Assembly (NCBI RefSeq): GCF_001936615.1
Contig: NZ_MLBF01000047.1
Span: forward strand, 1-33,325
Source of the DNA: Desulfosporosinus metallidurans
GTDB taxonomy: Bacteria; Bacillota; Desulfitobacteriia; Desulfitobacteriales; Desulfitobacteriaceae
Direction of reading: 5' to 3'
DNA length: 33,325 nt
The notes under the pieces are model-generated. The model had not been told where the DNA came from. It saw only the letters and a program-made list of their open reading frames with translations, and did not search any database. Shown piece by piece: positions 15,227 to 23,966 of this stretch (position 1 is its first letter; each line of letters opens with the position of its first letter). A program made the position numbers and the translations under genes.

Positions 15227-15699
15227 CAATAAAACGGTTCTTCTTTACCTAAAAAACTAATGTCGCCAATATACTTGTAGCCGCATTTGATAAACAAAGA
15301 CTGCATCTTCGCATTCATTGAATTAGTGTCTGTTTTTAAATAAGCAATATTATGGCTCTGAGCTAAAACCTCGGCAAAGTTCATAAGTTCCAATCCAACC
15401 CCGTTTCTTCTATATTCAGGGTGAACGGACATCCTGTGGATAACCATTCCTTCTTTTGTAGAAGACCAATCGAGCCCACTATATTCGTCAGGTTCAATTT
15501 GATTTACACAAATAAAAGCGACAAGCTTTTCATCTCTTTCTGAAACGTATAAATTACCCTCATTAATATCCGTTATGAAATCCTTTTCCTGAGGATAATT
15601 CTCATCCCATTGATAATTGTTGTAGGAATGCATTTCAAGAATAGTCATCTTGATAATGTCCATTATTTCATCGATATCCTCTAAGTGGGCTTTTCTCAT
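15151..15699 (-). CDS. GNAT family N-acetyltransferase
   Basis: A 182-residue GNAT protein (PF00583). It starts MRKAHLEDIDEIMDI; the acetyl-CoA loop is VHPEYRRNGVGLELM (motif A R/Q-x2-G-x-G/A, about residues 94-108), and motif B lies in NAKMQSLFIKCGYKYIGDI. The substrate is not known. A strong GGAGGAG site precedes the ATG. The fold should end at FYCYDKLL (about residue 163). The last 20 residues are read from the antisense of the CDF gene 3' end, so the original stop may have been lost or this is a junction. Confidence 0.88.
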   Translation of the reverse strand: MRKAHLEDIDEIMDIIKMTILEMHSYNNYQWDENYPQEKDFITDINEGNLYVSERDEKLVAFICVNQIEPDEYSGLDWSSTKEGMVIHRMSVHPEYRRNGVGLELMNFAEVLAQSHNIAYLKTDTNSMNAKMQSLFIKCGYKYIGDISFLGKEEPFYCYDKLLQSSTPLSSIIPKVTSVTSS

Positions 15700-15845
15700 A
15701 TTCTATAACTCCTCCGAAAGTTGTCTTTATGTTCTTCTTTTTCACTATTTCATTATATTCTACGTCGCGGTCGTAATCAATTTGTACATTTTAACGCATC
15801 AAGTTATTACTCAAGAAAAGCCCTACTTGACATAGTGGAATATGA

Positions 15846-17555
15846 CTAATTCTTTGACTTTCTATATAACTGAAAGGTTAGGGTATTGCCTTGTACAGTA
15901 CTACGAATTAAGACAGAAGTATCTAAACTGTTTCTAAATTTAAAGTCTAGTGCGGGAAAGGCTACCGTAGCATCCTGCCCAGGGGGTACATAACTTATAG
16001 GCAAGGTATGCCGGTGTTTTTCAAGAATTTCTAAATTAGCGATAATTACAGCATTATAAAGAGTTGAAGAAACTTGGCAGACTCCTCCTCCGAGCCCCGG
16101 AGTGAAGATGTCTCCTTCGATGATCAGCGCCTCTTTATAACCCGCTTCAGCAGTTCGTTCCCCAACACTCCCATTGAAGGAGAATCGTTCTCCGGGGGCT
16201 AATAGTGTTCCATCCAGAGCCTTTGCTGCAAGGCGAATGTTCTCCGTCCGATTGGCCTGACTAGAATCAAAGTTAGTAGAATATTGGGAAATAGGCATTG
16301 GTTCTTTGACCATAAGATTAAGTTTAATTGCTTTGCCATATCCGTCTACAGCTCCATTATAAACCCTTGACCCAATGCAGCTGGTATCGACAACCTTGGG
16401 ATTCCACTGAACAGGCACATCAATAGTATCACTGTTGTAAAGCTTAGCTTGAACAGTTGTAGGTAGAGAAAAGCCTTGATTTTGAGTAACCGTTGCAGTT
16501 ATATCGGCTATAGAATAAATACTAGTTTCTTGCACTGTTCCCGAAATCAAGTCACGTGTATTTTCTATGACTTCATCAGATACAACTCCGCTGCCCCCTA
16601 AAGAAACTAGATTTGGCCTCAAATTTTTGGCATGAAATTTCTCAAAGTAACTTGCTACCGATTTTGGCAATGTTGGTGTCGCTGGATCTATAAATATTAT
16701 CGGCGCTCCATTTTTGGCTGCTACTGAGCTACCTGACAGAGCATCAGTAAAACCGTAACCAGTGGCTAGATAGACTGTTGATGGATTCGGTGCAAAGGTT
16801 TCTGCAATGACAGCATTTGTATCAAACCGTGATTGTCCCATCAACCGATCGACACTAGCTTGGGGTAGCAAACTGCATATCTCGTTTTTTATATTGTCCG
16901 ATATTACTCCTATTCCCCCAGTTATATATACTTTAGAAGGCTTTCTTTCCAGTAAAAAGTTTTTTATTCCTCGAGGTAATGCATCATAAGGTGATAAAAG
17001 GATCGGCCAACCTTTGTATGCAGCAAAACTTGAGATACTTAAGGCATCTGGATATTGCTCTCCAGAGGATATCACAACTGTGGATACAGTAAGATTATTC
17101 AGTGAACTTGCTATCCTATAAGATGTGTCATACCTGTCTATACCAGCAATTCTTACTATATTTTTGAATCCAAGTTCATTAAGCTTAATTTCGAACTCCT
17201 TGCCTATTATTACGGCCCCCCCAACGATGTAAACCGTTCCAGTTGTATCAAGATGTTGATTGATATAATCAAAAGCATCCTTAGAGCCATCAACAGAAGT
17301 ATCAACCAATAATAACGGGGCTTCCTTTTCATGGGCGAAGACACTTGCAGATAAAGCATCCGCAAAATCGTTTCCGGTTGAAAGGATTATATTATTAACC
17401 TTTCCATTGGCATAATACCCGGAGATAACCTTGGAAGTCTCAAATCTTGTATCTCCCGCAAGCCTAGTATTGCTCGCTGCGAATGTTGGTTTTGCTACAT
17501 ACATGCAACTAAATACGATTAAGATTACAATTACTGCAATGATCTTTTTATTCAC
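15846..17555 (-). CDS. Secreted cell-wall protein: three CWB2 repeats, Ig-like domain, VanW domain
   Basis: A 569-residue protein with a Sec signal peptide (about 1-26, IIAVIVILIVFSCMYVAKPTFAA). Three cell-wall-binding type 2 repeats (PF04122) follow at about 30-125, 130-220 and 225-335; each begins with a motif such as LAGDTRFETS, IAGIDRYDTS or LMGQSRFDTN and has VYIVGG-like ends. A bacterial Ig-like domain (about 345-415, with DITATVTQNQGFSLPTTVQA) and a VanW domain (PF04294, about 430-565) with APGERFSFNGSVGERTAEAG and GGGVCQVSSTLYNA complete it. CWB2 modules attach non-covalently to the wall; VanW function is not settled. The start is GTG 17555 after AAGGGGTG. It is monocistronic and points away from the hairpin-rich spacer. 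Confidence 0.9.
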   Translation of the reverse strand: MNKKIIAVIVILIVFSCMYVAKPTFAASNTRLAGDTRFETSKVISGYYANGKVNNIILSTGNDFADALSASVFAHEKEAPLLLVDTSVDGSKDAFDYINQHLDTTGTVYIVGGAVIIGKEFEIKLNELGFKNIVRIAGIDRYDTSYRIASSLNNLTVSTVVISSGEQYPDALSISSFAAYKGWPILLSPYDALPRGIKNFLLERKPSKVYITGGIGVISDNIKNEICSLLPQASVDRLMGQSRFDTNAVIAETFAPNPSTVYLATGYGFTDALSGSSVAAKNGAPIIFIDPATPTLPKSVASYFEKFHAKNLRPNLVSLGGSGVVSDEVIENTRDLISGTVQETSIYSIADITATVTQNQGFSLPTTVQAKLYNSDTIDVPVQWNPKVVDTSCIGSRVYNGAVDGYGKAIKLNLMVKEPMPISQYSTNFDSSQANRTENIRLAAKALDGTLLAPGERFSFNGSVGERTAEAGYKEALIIEGDIFTPGLGGGVCQVSSTLYNAVIIANLEILEKHRHTLPISYVPPGQDATVAFPALDFKFRNSLDTSVLIRSTVQGNTLTFQLYRKSKN

Positions 17556-17742
17556 CTTTTATAACACCCCTTAAAATAAACATCTGGATAATTATCCCAT
17601 GATATGTATGTGAAGTGTGTCGGAAAGAGTATATGATTTGCGTTCTAATTAACAACAAAGATGTCAAATTTAAACGAATGGCCTCTCCCATCATCGTCTG
17701 CACGAGATGTCATTTTTACGTCATAAAATGTACCTTTGGCCT

Positions 17743-17935
17743 TTTACCCTAAAAAATCCGGTATAATATAATGCTCTTGGATTGTGAAATTAAACACAAT
17801 AGGACTCTATAAGAACATTAAACAGGCGTACATTGATTATTCGTTTGATGAATGTAAAAACCTATGACCTTCTTATCCAAAGGCCAAGACCCTAAGTGTG
17901 TGTAGTGTGCCCTGGAGAGGATCACCTCTCCAGGG
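17743..17935 (+). other. Spacer with plus-strand promoter and strong hairpin; possible small RNA
   Basis: TTTACC (17743-17748) and TATAAT (17767-17772) with an 18-base spacer form a plausible plus-strand promoter. CCCTGGAGAGG-ATCA-CCTCTCCAGGG (17910-17935) is a perfect 11-bp hairpin with a 4-base loop about 130 bases beyond. No convincing reading frame lies between them. The hairpin lacks a T run, so it could be the end or a structural part of a small RNA, or a terminator-like stem for the minus-strand frame at 17964. The remaining 17556-17742 shows nothing recognisable. Confidence 0.25.
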
Positions 17936-17963
17936 ACAGTAGCGAATCACTTGCTTATTTGAC

Positions 17964-18158
17964 TCAAGGAGCAAGTACTGTTGGAAATGTTATTTTCACC
18001 TGCACTACAAGGACCATTTTTTCCTGTAAAGTTCTGAAAGTGCCTTCCTCAAAAGGCCCTCCCGCCAGTGCTACACGGCCTGGACTTGTTTCGTTAACTG
18101 ATAGGGGAGCACACCTTATCAAAGATGCCGTAGAAATAAAAGCTGGATTTGAAGCCAT
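17964..18158 (-). CDS. Small hypothetical protein (64 aa), uncertain
   Basis: A 64-codon frame with ATG 18158 preceded by AAAGGATG (6-base spacer) and followed, beyond its stop, by the strong hairpin at 17910-17935. The protein begins MASNPAFISTASLIRCAPLS. This recalls the N-termini of some small phage-associated proteins (M-A-N-P-x-F), but the likeness is slight. The plus strand is also open here (17896-18183, GTG start) without a ribosome site, so the minus frame is preferred. No function is proposed. Confidence 0.3.
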   Translation of the reverse strand: MASNPAFISTASLIRCAPLSVNETSPGRVALAGGPFEEGTFRTLQEKMVLVVQVKITFPTVLAP

Positions 18159-18324
18159 GGTTTTTCATCCTTTCGTATTATAATTTAGACATATCCCTGC
18201 CACTCTTTACACACTTGTTATTTGGTGTTGTGCAGGTAAAGGACCGAAGATCTTGTACCACATATTGCCAATATTAGTATATGTCCTTCTCGGGGTTTCT
18301 CCCAAAGCATTTAACCAAATCAGG

Positions 18325-18375
18325 GGACAATAAGACAGCCCAGGGCTATTAAACCCCTGGGCTGTCTTATTGTCC
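18325..18375. repeat. 21-bp perfect inverted repeat, probable bidirectional terminator
   Basis: The arms 18325-18345 (start GGACAATAAGACAG) and 18355-18375 (end CTGTCTTATTGTCC) are perfect reverse complements around a 9-base loop. The GC-rich centre (CCCAGGG/CCCTGGG) with AATAA/TTATT outside looks like a terminator usable from both sides. It is unusually long for one, so a mobile miniature element is possible. The flanking 18184-18324 shows no supportable gene. Confidence 0.5.
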
Positions 18376-18462
18376 TGCAAATATTAAAGGCTCTAATCAT
18401 AAACTAATAGGTGCCTATCTAAATTCATAACTCCAAAACAATATATAATATGGACATGAATG

Positions 18463-18708
18463 CTAGATAGCCACATTGATGTAAATCCCAGATCCATTCC
18501 TCTTTCCATCAATCCAATTCCCTGCATACTTATCACCATTATCCCCAGTCCATATACCCGTTCCACTAGGAATACTATTAATCGTTTGACCTTTATAAAT
18601 ACCAATATTATCGCCATTAACCATAGTATTGTGGAAAATATTCCGATAATTATAGCCAAAACTAAAACTACTATACTCAGCCGTATGTTCATTTCCTATG
18701 GGTACTTG
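18463..18708 (-). pseudogene. MORN-repeat protein remnant
   Basis: On the minus strand one frame, open from 18708 to the stop at 18463, encodes glycine/aromatic repeats: IYKGQTINSIPSGTGIWTGD, then GDKYAGNWIDGKRNGSGIYI. The G-x-Y-x-G-x-W and G-x-G-x-Y/W patterns are MORN repeats (PF02493), about two of them. Upstream residues NEHTAEYSSFSFGYNYRN continue in frame, but no start with a ribosome site exists and a TAG stands at 18709-18711. A longer hydrophobic frame on the same strand (18393-18692) is out of phase with these repeats and is probably spurious. The fragment is the C-terminal end of a lost gene, or a short protein starting at ATG 18624 (53 residues). Confidence 0.6.
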
Positions 18709-18801
18709 CTATTCGGGAAGGGGCGGGAACAGTACAGCGACACCATATCATTGAATCGTCGGTTAGTTTTTCAACATGCATAGTGTGTTTGTGGTTCACT
18801 C

Positions 18802-18830
18802 TTGATTCCATATCAATATATTGATAGAAT
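18802..18830 (+). promoter_or_regulatory. Promoter/operator of the toxin-antitoxin pair
   Basis: TTGATT (18802-18807) and TAGAAT (18825-18830) have a 17-base spacer. TATCAATATATTGATA (18811-18826) is a perfect 16-bp palindrome filling the spacer, the expected type of site for autorepression by the antitoxin or its complex with toxin. Confidence 0.6.
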
Positions 18831-18860
18831 ATGTATATAATAGATATGGAGGTGCTCAAA

Positions 18861-19121
18861 ATGCCAAACATTAGACCCAGTTCGGACTTAAGAAATAAAT
18901 ACAATGAGATTTCCGAGTTTTGCCACAAATACAAGGAGCCTGTTTATATAACGAAGAATGGACAGGGTGATTTAGCGGTGATGAGTATTGAAACGTATGA
19001 AAAAATTGTTGGAAAATTTGAGCTTTACAAATTACTGGACGATGGGCTTGATGCAGTGAAACAAGGGAAAACAAGACCTTTTCGTGAAGCCCTAAAGGAT
19101 ATTCGGAAAGGGCTTGTCTAA
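18861..19121 (+). CDS. Phd/YefM-type antitoxin
   Basis: An 86-residue protein with the Phd/YefM pattern (PF02604): N-terminal IRPSSDLRNKYNEISEFCHK, then EPVYITKNGQGDLAVMSIETYE (about residues 5-50), followed by an acidic/basic C-terminal tail that would wrap the toxin. It should bind the palindrome at 18811 and neutralise the RelE/ParE toxin encoded immediately downstream. The start is ATG 18861 after GGAGGTG, though the frame is open 10 codons further upstream. The stop TAA at 19119-19121 directly abuts the toxin start. Confidence 0.88.
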   Translation: MPNIRPSSDLRNKYNEISEFCHKYKEPVYITKNGQGDLAVMSIETYEKIVGKFELYKLLDDGLDAVKQGKTRPFREALKDIRKGLV

Positions 19122-19436
19122 TTGGGCACATACAGCGTTCACATTTCCGAGTTAGCGGAAAGCGATTTAAAGGAAATCGGTCGCTATATTGCTGAAGAAC
19201 TTTTAGAACCCACCATTGCCCTCAAACTGGTGGATAAAGTCGGTGATGCAGTTCTGAGCCTCGAAGAAATGCCGCAGAGAAATGCTCTTGTTGCCGACGA
19301 AAGATTATCCACATCAGGGATAAGAAAGCTTTTGGTAGACAATTATATCATTTTTTATGTTATATCCGTAGAAGAGAAAACTGTGATGATGATTCGAATA
19401 CTCTCTGGCAGACGGGACTGGCTTGCGCTGTTATAG
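19122..19436 (+). CDS. RelE/ParE family toxin
   Basis: A 104-residue protein of the ParE/RelE superfamily (PF05016). It starts TYSVHISELAESDLKEIGRYIAEE, has the central SLEEMPQRN and the closing RILSGRRDWLALL, where R-x-x-x-G-R-R-D-W is the typical last strand. Family members either cleave mRNA on the ribosome or poison gyrase; these groups cannot be separated by eye here. TTG 19122 is used as start, with no gap to the antitoxin stop and GAAAGGG upstream. Coupled translation keeps toxin below antitoxin. The 190 bases downstream (19437-19627) hold no gene; CGATCAT/ATGATCG around 19517-19548 forms a weak hairpin. Confidence 0.87.
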   Translation: MGTYSVHISELAESDLKEIGRYIAEELLEPTIALKLVDKVGDAVLSLEEMPQRNALVADERLSTSGIRKLLVDNYIIFYVISVEEKTVMMIRILSGRRDWLALL

Positions 19437-19627
19437 CGGATAATCCGGTCGTCACCGCTACTTTTTTACAGTACCTTCTGCAACGGTATAAACAACTGAC
19501 ATACACTGATCTGGGCGATCATCGTATTGCTATCAATGATCGCGAATGCTTCTTGTGCACTATCGCTAGCTGTAAGGCAACCCTATGGTAGAGACTTCTT
19601 CCTTAGAGAACGGTTTTTCCCTATCAT

Positions 19628-22600
19628 TTATTTGACGACGATAAGGAGTTCTCCGGCCTTGACCTGCTGCCCTTCCTTGATATTCACCGAGCTGACAATC
19701 CCTGCAATAGAACTCGTTATCCTTGTTTCCATTTTCATAGCTTCGACAACCACTAGTGGCTGGTTCTCTGTTACCTTGTCTCCTTCTTTAACCATCAACG
19801 TCACGACAGTCCCTGGGATAGGGGATCCGATTTCATTCTTATTGTCAGGGTCTGCCATCTCCGTCAAACTGTATTCTCCCGACTGGCTAAGAAGGTTGAT
19901 GTTGCTCCAGTTCTTGTCTTTGATTTTGATTTCTCTTCTGTTCCTGTTGACTTCAAACACTAGAGTTCTGTATCCTTCCAGATCCGGCTTCTCAATGGAG
20001 CGGAGCTTGATCATTAGACTCCTTCCTTCAGCGACCTCAGCCTCGATGATTTCTCCTTCATGAAGGCCATGGAAGAACACGTCGCTTCCGAGCCTGCTCA
20101 GGTCTCCGTATTCGGCTACAATTTTCAAGAATCCTTCAAACACTTCCGGATACAAAGCATAGCTCAAGATATCCTTCTTAGTTGGTTCCAATTCAAATTT
20201 ATCCCTCAGGTGCTTGGCGATACTGTCAAAATCCTCATCTGGGAGCAATTCGCCTGGACGCTCGGTTATCGGTTTTTCTCCCTTCATTACCAGCTTCTGG
20301 AGTTTCTCTGGGAATCCTCCCATCGGCTGGCCCATCATACCCTGGAAATAGGATACGACCGAATCAGGAAATGCCAGATTCTCCGCTTTCTCGTAAATAT
20401 TCTCCGGGGTGAGGTAATTCTGGACCATAAATATGGCGAAATCCCCCACAACTTTCGAGGACGGGGTGACTTTCACGATATCCCCCAACATCTCATTAAC
20501 TGTCTTGTACATTTCCTTGATCTCGGTAAACTTATGCCCGAGACCGAAACTTTCCACCTGAGGCTTAAGGTTGGAGTACTGCCCTCCGGGAATCTCATAC
20601 TTGTAGATTTCAGCAGATCCCGATCTCAAGCCCGACTCGTACTTACCAAAGACCGGTCGTACCGCTTCCCAGTAGTCAGATACCTTTTGGATTCCCTTCA
20701 GGTCAATGATCGGATCCCTCTCCATATTTTTAAGCGCTGCAGCAATAGAATTCATGGCTGGTTGGCTCGTTAGCCCTGACATGCTGTTGAACGCAGTGTC
20801 CACAATATCTACCCCCGCTTCCACAGCCATAAGAACCGTTGCCACCCCATTACCTGTAGTGTCGTGGGTATGGAGATGGATGGGAATTCCGATCTCGTTT
20901 TTTAAGGCGCTGACCAGCTTGTAGGCTGCATGGGGCTTCAGGAGAGCTGACATGTCTTTTATGCCCAAGATATGAGCTCCGGTTTTTTCTATCTCTTTCG
21001 CGAGCTTGATATAGTAATCAAGGTTATATTTTTTCTTCCTACTGTCGAGGATATCCCCTGTATAACAAATGCAGGCTTCAGCGACTTTCCCACTCTTTAA
21101 GACTTCGTCAATAGAAACTCCCATGCCCCTCAGCTCGTTTAGGGAGTCGAAGATTCTGAAGACATCAATTCCTGCGACTGCTGACTCTTTAATGAATTCC
21201 CGGATGACATTGTCAGGATAGTTCTTATAGCCTACCCCATTCGCTCCTCTTATGAGCATCTGGAACAGGATGTTCGGGACTCTTTTCCGCAGTTGCTCCA
21301 GCCTTGCCCACGGAGACTCCTTGAGAAACCTATAGGCCACGTCAAACGTTGCGCCCCCCCACATTTCAAGAGAAAATAGGTCCTTACCGTAGACCGAAGT
21401 CGCTTTGGCGATCTTGATCATGTCCTTGGTCCTGATCCTTGTCGCCATCAGAGACTGATGGGCATCCCGCATGGTCGTGTCTGTAAGCAACACCTTCTTC
21501 TGATCTTTTATCCAGTTGACAAGCCCCCCTGCACCTTGAGTATCAAGGATCTGCTTGGTCCCGCTCAGATCGCTCGAACTGCTACCGTCGATTTGGGGCA
21601 CCTTGGGGACATCGTATTGCAGCTTTATCCCCATCGCCTCGTTGACCACGACATTGCCAAGGAATTTCAGAAGCCGGCTTTCATCATCGGTCTTCTGGGT
21701 GAGCGAGATCAGGTCAGGATTTTCCTCGATAAAACCGGTATGACATTCTCCGTTTAGAAACTGCGGGTGATTGAGCACGTTAATCAGAAATCCGATATTG
21801 GTCTTGACTCCTGTAATCTGCGTCTCGGTTATAGAGCGGATGGATTTCTTGATGGCATCTTGGAAACTCCTGGACCAAGAGATGTTCTTGACGAGGAGGC
21901 TGTCATAATAAGGGCTGATTTCAGCTCCAGTGAATCCGTTGCCGCCGTCCAACCTGATCCCGAATCCCGAGCCAGTTCTGTAGGATTCGATCTTCCCTGT
22001 GTCAGGAGCGAAATTAGTTGAGGGGTCCTCCGTCGTGATTCTACACTGAATGGAATACCCATTGAGCATGATGTCCTCCTGTGAGTTTATCCCGATCTCA
22101 GGAGAATTCAGGGCGTATCCTTGGGCGATCTGGATCTGGGCCTGTACGATATCTATCCCCGTAACCATCTCTGTAACCGTGTGCTCAACCTGGATCCGTG
22201 GATTCATTTCAATGAAATAATAATTCCCCTGGTTGTCTACCAGAAATTCGAGGGTTCCTGCGCTTCTGTATTTTACAATCTTCGCAATCTTCAGTGCGTC
22301 CTGATAAATATTGTTTCTAATTTCCTGGGGGATGGAAAAGGCCGGGGTGAATTCCACGACCTTTTGGTGCCTTCTCTGGATTGAACAATCCCGTTCAAAC
22401 ATATGAACTATATTGCCGTACCTGTCCCCGAGAACCTGCACTTCGACATGCTTCGGTTTTTCAATGAATTTTTCCATAAAGATATGATCAATGCCAAACG
22501 CTTTTTTCGCCTCGCTTTTAGCACTTAAGAAGGCAGACTCCAGCTCACTCTCATCTCTTACGATCCGCATTCCCCTTCCGCCGCCTCCAGCAGCTGCCTT

Positions 22601-23080
22601 AAGCATCAGGGGGTAACCGCTTTCTGCCGCGTGCCTTTTTGCTTCATCCACAGTTTTAACATTCTTCTCATAACCCGGGATGATCGGGACCCCGACTTCC
22701 TTGGCGACGATCTTTGACTTGATCTTGTCTCCCAGCCTATCCATCATCTCCGCCGTCGGCCCGATGAATTCGATGCCTTCCTGCTCACATCGCATGGCGA
22801 ATTCAGGGTTTTCCGACAAGAAGCCGTATCCCGGATGGATGGCATCCACGCCCTTCTTGATTGCCAGGCTGATGATCTCCTCAATATTCAGATAAGCATC
22901 AACAGGACTCCTGCCTTCGCCGATAAGATAAGCCTCATCGGCCTTGCTTCTGAAGAGGGAATATTTATCTTCGTTGGAATATATAGCGACAGTCCTTATT
23001 CCCAGCTCATTGCAGGCTCTGAATACCCTAATCGCGATTTCCCCTCTATTGGCGACCATCACCCTTTTAAAATTACCCAT
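19628..23080 (-). CDS. pyc: Pyruvate carboxylase
   Basis: A 1150-residue single-chain enzyme that makes oxaloacetate from pyruvate, bicarbonate and ATP, feeding the TCA cycle and biosynthesis. The domains appear in standard order. The biotin carboxylase domain (about 1-450) has AAAGGGGRGMRIV and the catalytic EMNPRIQVEHTVTE. The carboxyltransferase domain (about 530-800) has LLTDTTMRDAHQSLMATR and HLHTHDTTGNGVAT. The tetramerisation/allosteric region follows. The biotin carrier domain has VVVEAMKMET with the biotinylated Lys near residue 1115. The start is ATG 23080, 8 bases after GGAGG; five more codons are open upstream. It is monocistronic; no regulator is adjacent. All active-site motifs look intact. 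Confidence 0.97.
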   Translation of the reverse strand: MGNFKRVMVANRGEIAIRVFRACNELGIRTVAIYSNEDKYSLFRSKADEAYLIGEGRSPVDAYLNIEEIISLAIKKGVDAIHPGYGFLSENPEFAMRCEQEGIEFIGPTAEMMDRLGDKIKSKIVAKEVGVPIIPGYEKNVKTVDEAKRHAAESGYPLMLKAAAGGGGRGMRIVRDESELESAFLSAKSEAKKAFGIDHIFMEKFIEKPKHVEVQVLGDRYGNIVHMFERDCSIQRRHQKVVEFTPAFSIPQEIRNNIYQDALKIAKIVKYRSAGTLEFLVDNQGNYYFIEMNPRIQVEHTVTEMVTGIDIVQAQIQIAQGYALNSPEIGINSQEDIMLNGYSIQCRITTEDPSTNFAPDTGKIESYRTGSGFGIRLDGGNGFTGAEISPYYDSLLVKNISWSRSFQDAIKKSIRSITETQITGVKTNIGFLINVLNHPQFLNGECHTGFIEENPDLISLTQKTDDESRLLKFLGNVVVNEAMGIKLQYDVPKVPQIDGSSSSDLSGTKQILDTQGAGGLVNWIKDQKKVLLTDTTMRDAHQSLMATRIRTKDMIKIAKATSVYGKDLFSLEMWGGATFDVAYRFLKESPWARLEQLRKRVPNILFQMLIRGANGVGYKNYPDNVIREFIKESAVAGIDVFRIFDSLNELRGMGVSIDEVLKSGKVAEACICYTGDILDSRKKKYNLDYYIKLAKEIEKTGAHILGIKDMSALLKPHAAYKLVSALKNEIGIPIHLHTHDTTGNGVATVLMAVEAGVDIVDTAFNSMSGLTSQPAMNSIAAALKNMERDPIIDLKGIQKVSDYWEAVRPVFGKYESGLRSGSAEIYKYEIPGGQYSNLKPQVESFGLGHKFTEIKEMYKTVNEMLGDIVKVTPSSKVVGDFAIFMVQNYLTPENIYEKAENLAFPDSVVSYFQGMMGQPMGGFPEKLQKLVMKGEKPITERPGELLPDEDFDSIAKHLRDKFELEPTKKDILSYALYPEVFEGFLKIVAEYGDLSRLGSDVFFHGLHEGEIIEAEVAEGRSLMIKLRSIEKPDLEGYRTLVFEVNRNRREIKIKDKNWSNINLLSQSGEYSLTEMADPDNKNEIGSPIPGTVVTLMVKEGDKVTENQPLVVVEAMKMETRITSSIAGIVSSVNIKEGQQVKAGELLIVVK

Positions 23081-23147
23081 GATGTCTTCCTCCATCTCTT
23101 ATTTGTTACGCTCGACCTTTGCCGAGGCAGTTCGTACTATAAAAATT

Positions 23148-23610
23148 CTAAATTAATTTTGCTGTAAAGGATATAACTTCAGCTGAAGGTACTAATAAAA
23201 GTTGTGCTACGACAGTACCTACTATTAACCCTCCAACAATAAAAGTTATACTAGAGTAGTGTCACAAAACCCAGAAAAGAAAATTTGACACACTTATGTA
23301 CCTAAATTATTAATACACGGTTTCTCAAAATCAGGAATAGAGCAATTCAAGCGATTAATACTAAATGATTCTACGGCTTTACCAAAAACTTTTATAAATG
23401 TTGGCATTAATACCTTTCAATTGTTTTAGCCAATAATGGTGCTTGAACACTGTTTGCAGTCCTAGAGATTAATGCAAAAATATTGAATACCGCAAAAGAT
23501 ACTGCTATTCTTCCTGTTCTTACACCAACGATTCTCACAGAATAAGCTAGCGTTGAGATTATAGAAATGATAACTGTAAGAATTAAAACAATTATTACTT
23601 GTGTAGTCAT
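23148..23610 (-). pseudogene. amj: Degraded amj (alternate lipid II flippase)
   Basis: The first 67 residues (23610-23407) match the start of Amj/YdaH: a membrane segment, then LAYSVRIVGVRTGRIAVSFA and SRTANSVQAPLLAKTIE, with an intact ribosome site GGGGGAAAG. A stop then breaks the frame. A second piece in another frame reads TFIKVFGKAVESFS, as in the middle of Amj. A third piece ending at 23148 reads IVGGLIVGTVVAQLLLVPSA, as at the Amj C-terminus. The normal length is about 260-270 residues, so roughly half is gone and the frame is broken at least twice. Amj in Bacillus substitutes for MurJ in lipid II flipping. The identification rests on recalled family sequence. Confidence 0.65.
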
Positions 23611-23669
23611 CTTCTTTCCCCCATCTATCCTTCTTCCAAATTAATATTAAAAATATGAGAAACCGTCAG

Positions 23670-23966
23670 TTAGTCAAGCAGACCAGGCTTCTCTAGTTCT
23701 TTATTCTTAAATTCTTTCGCTAATTTTAGGTTCTTAATTAATGCATCAACAATTGGATATTATGGACCCCGTCAGGATGAGGAGATTAACTGAGTCTGAA
23801 GAAGCAGCTAATATTTCCTGCTTTACTGGCTTAGACCATCTACGATTGCCAATTGAGTCACCAGCTAAGTTAATTACTACGTCAGTTTCCTATAGTTTAT
23901 AAATGGAAGATAGAGGGGAACTATTGTCCCATTCTATTACCTTCACTGTATTTTTCCAAGCTATAT
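23670..23966 (-). pseudogene. Fragment of TIGR01777-type NAD(P)-dependent epimerase (YfcH-like)
   Basis: The minus strand reads VKVIEWDNSSPLSSIYKL, an in-frame TAG, then TDVVINLAGDSIGNRRWSKP and VKQEIL. This is the typical 60-90 region of SDR39U1/YfcH-type epimerases (V-x-N-L-A-G-x-x-I-G-x-R-W). A frameshift follows, and in the new frame IVDALIKNLKLAKEF continues up to the TAA at 23670. The N-terminal Rossmann strand and the whole C-terminal half are missing. It directly joins the broken M56 gene. Confidence 0.6.

Noticed and set aside
17556..17895. Riboswitch or T-box in the long spacer
   Set aside because: No conserved core or T-box sequence was recognised; only a promoter and one hairpin are visible.
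17896..18183. 95-codon plus-strand frame
   Set aside because: GTG start without ribosome site, it runs through the strong hairpin, and the opposite frame has a better start.
18393..18692. 99-codon hydrophobic frame on the minus strand
   Set aside because: The MORN repeats lie in another frame of the same strand; the hydrophobic frame has no ribosome site and looks like a frame shadow.
19527..20063. 178-codon plus-strand frame and several others inside pyc
   Set aside because: Antisense shadows of a clearly conserved pyruvate carboxylase.
23258..23294. Complete insertion sequence in the amj remnant
   Set aside because: Only short TGACAC/GTGTCA ends about 35 bases apart, with no transposase frame and no target duplication.
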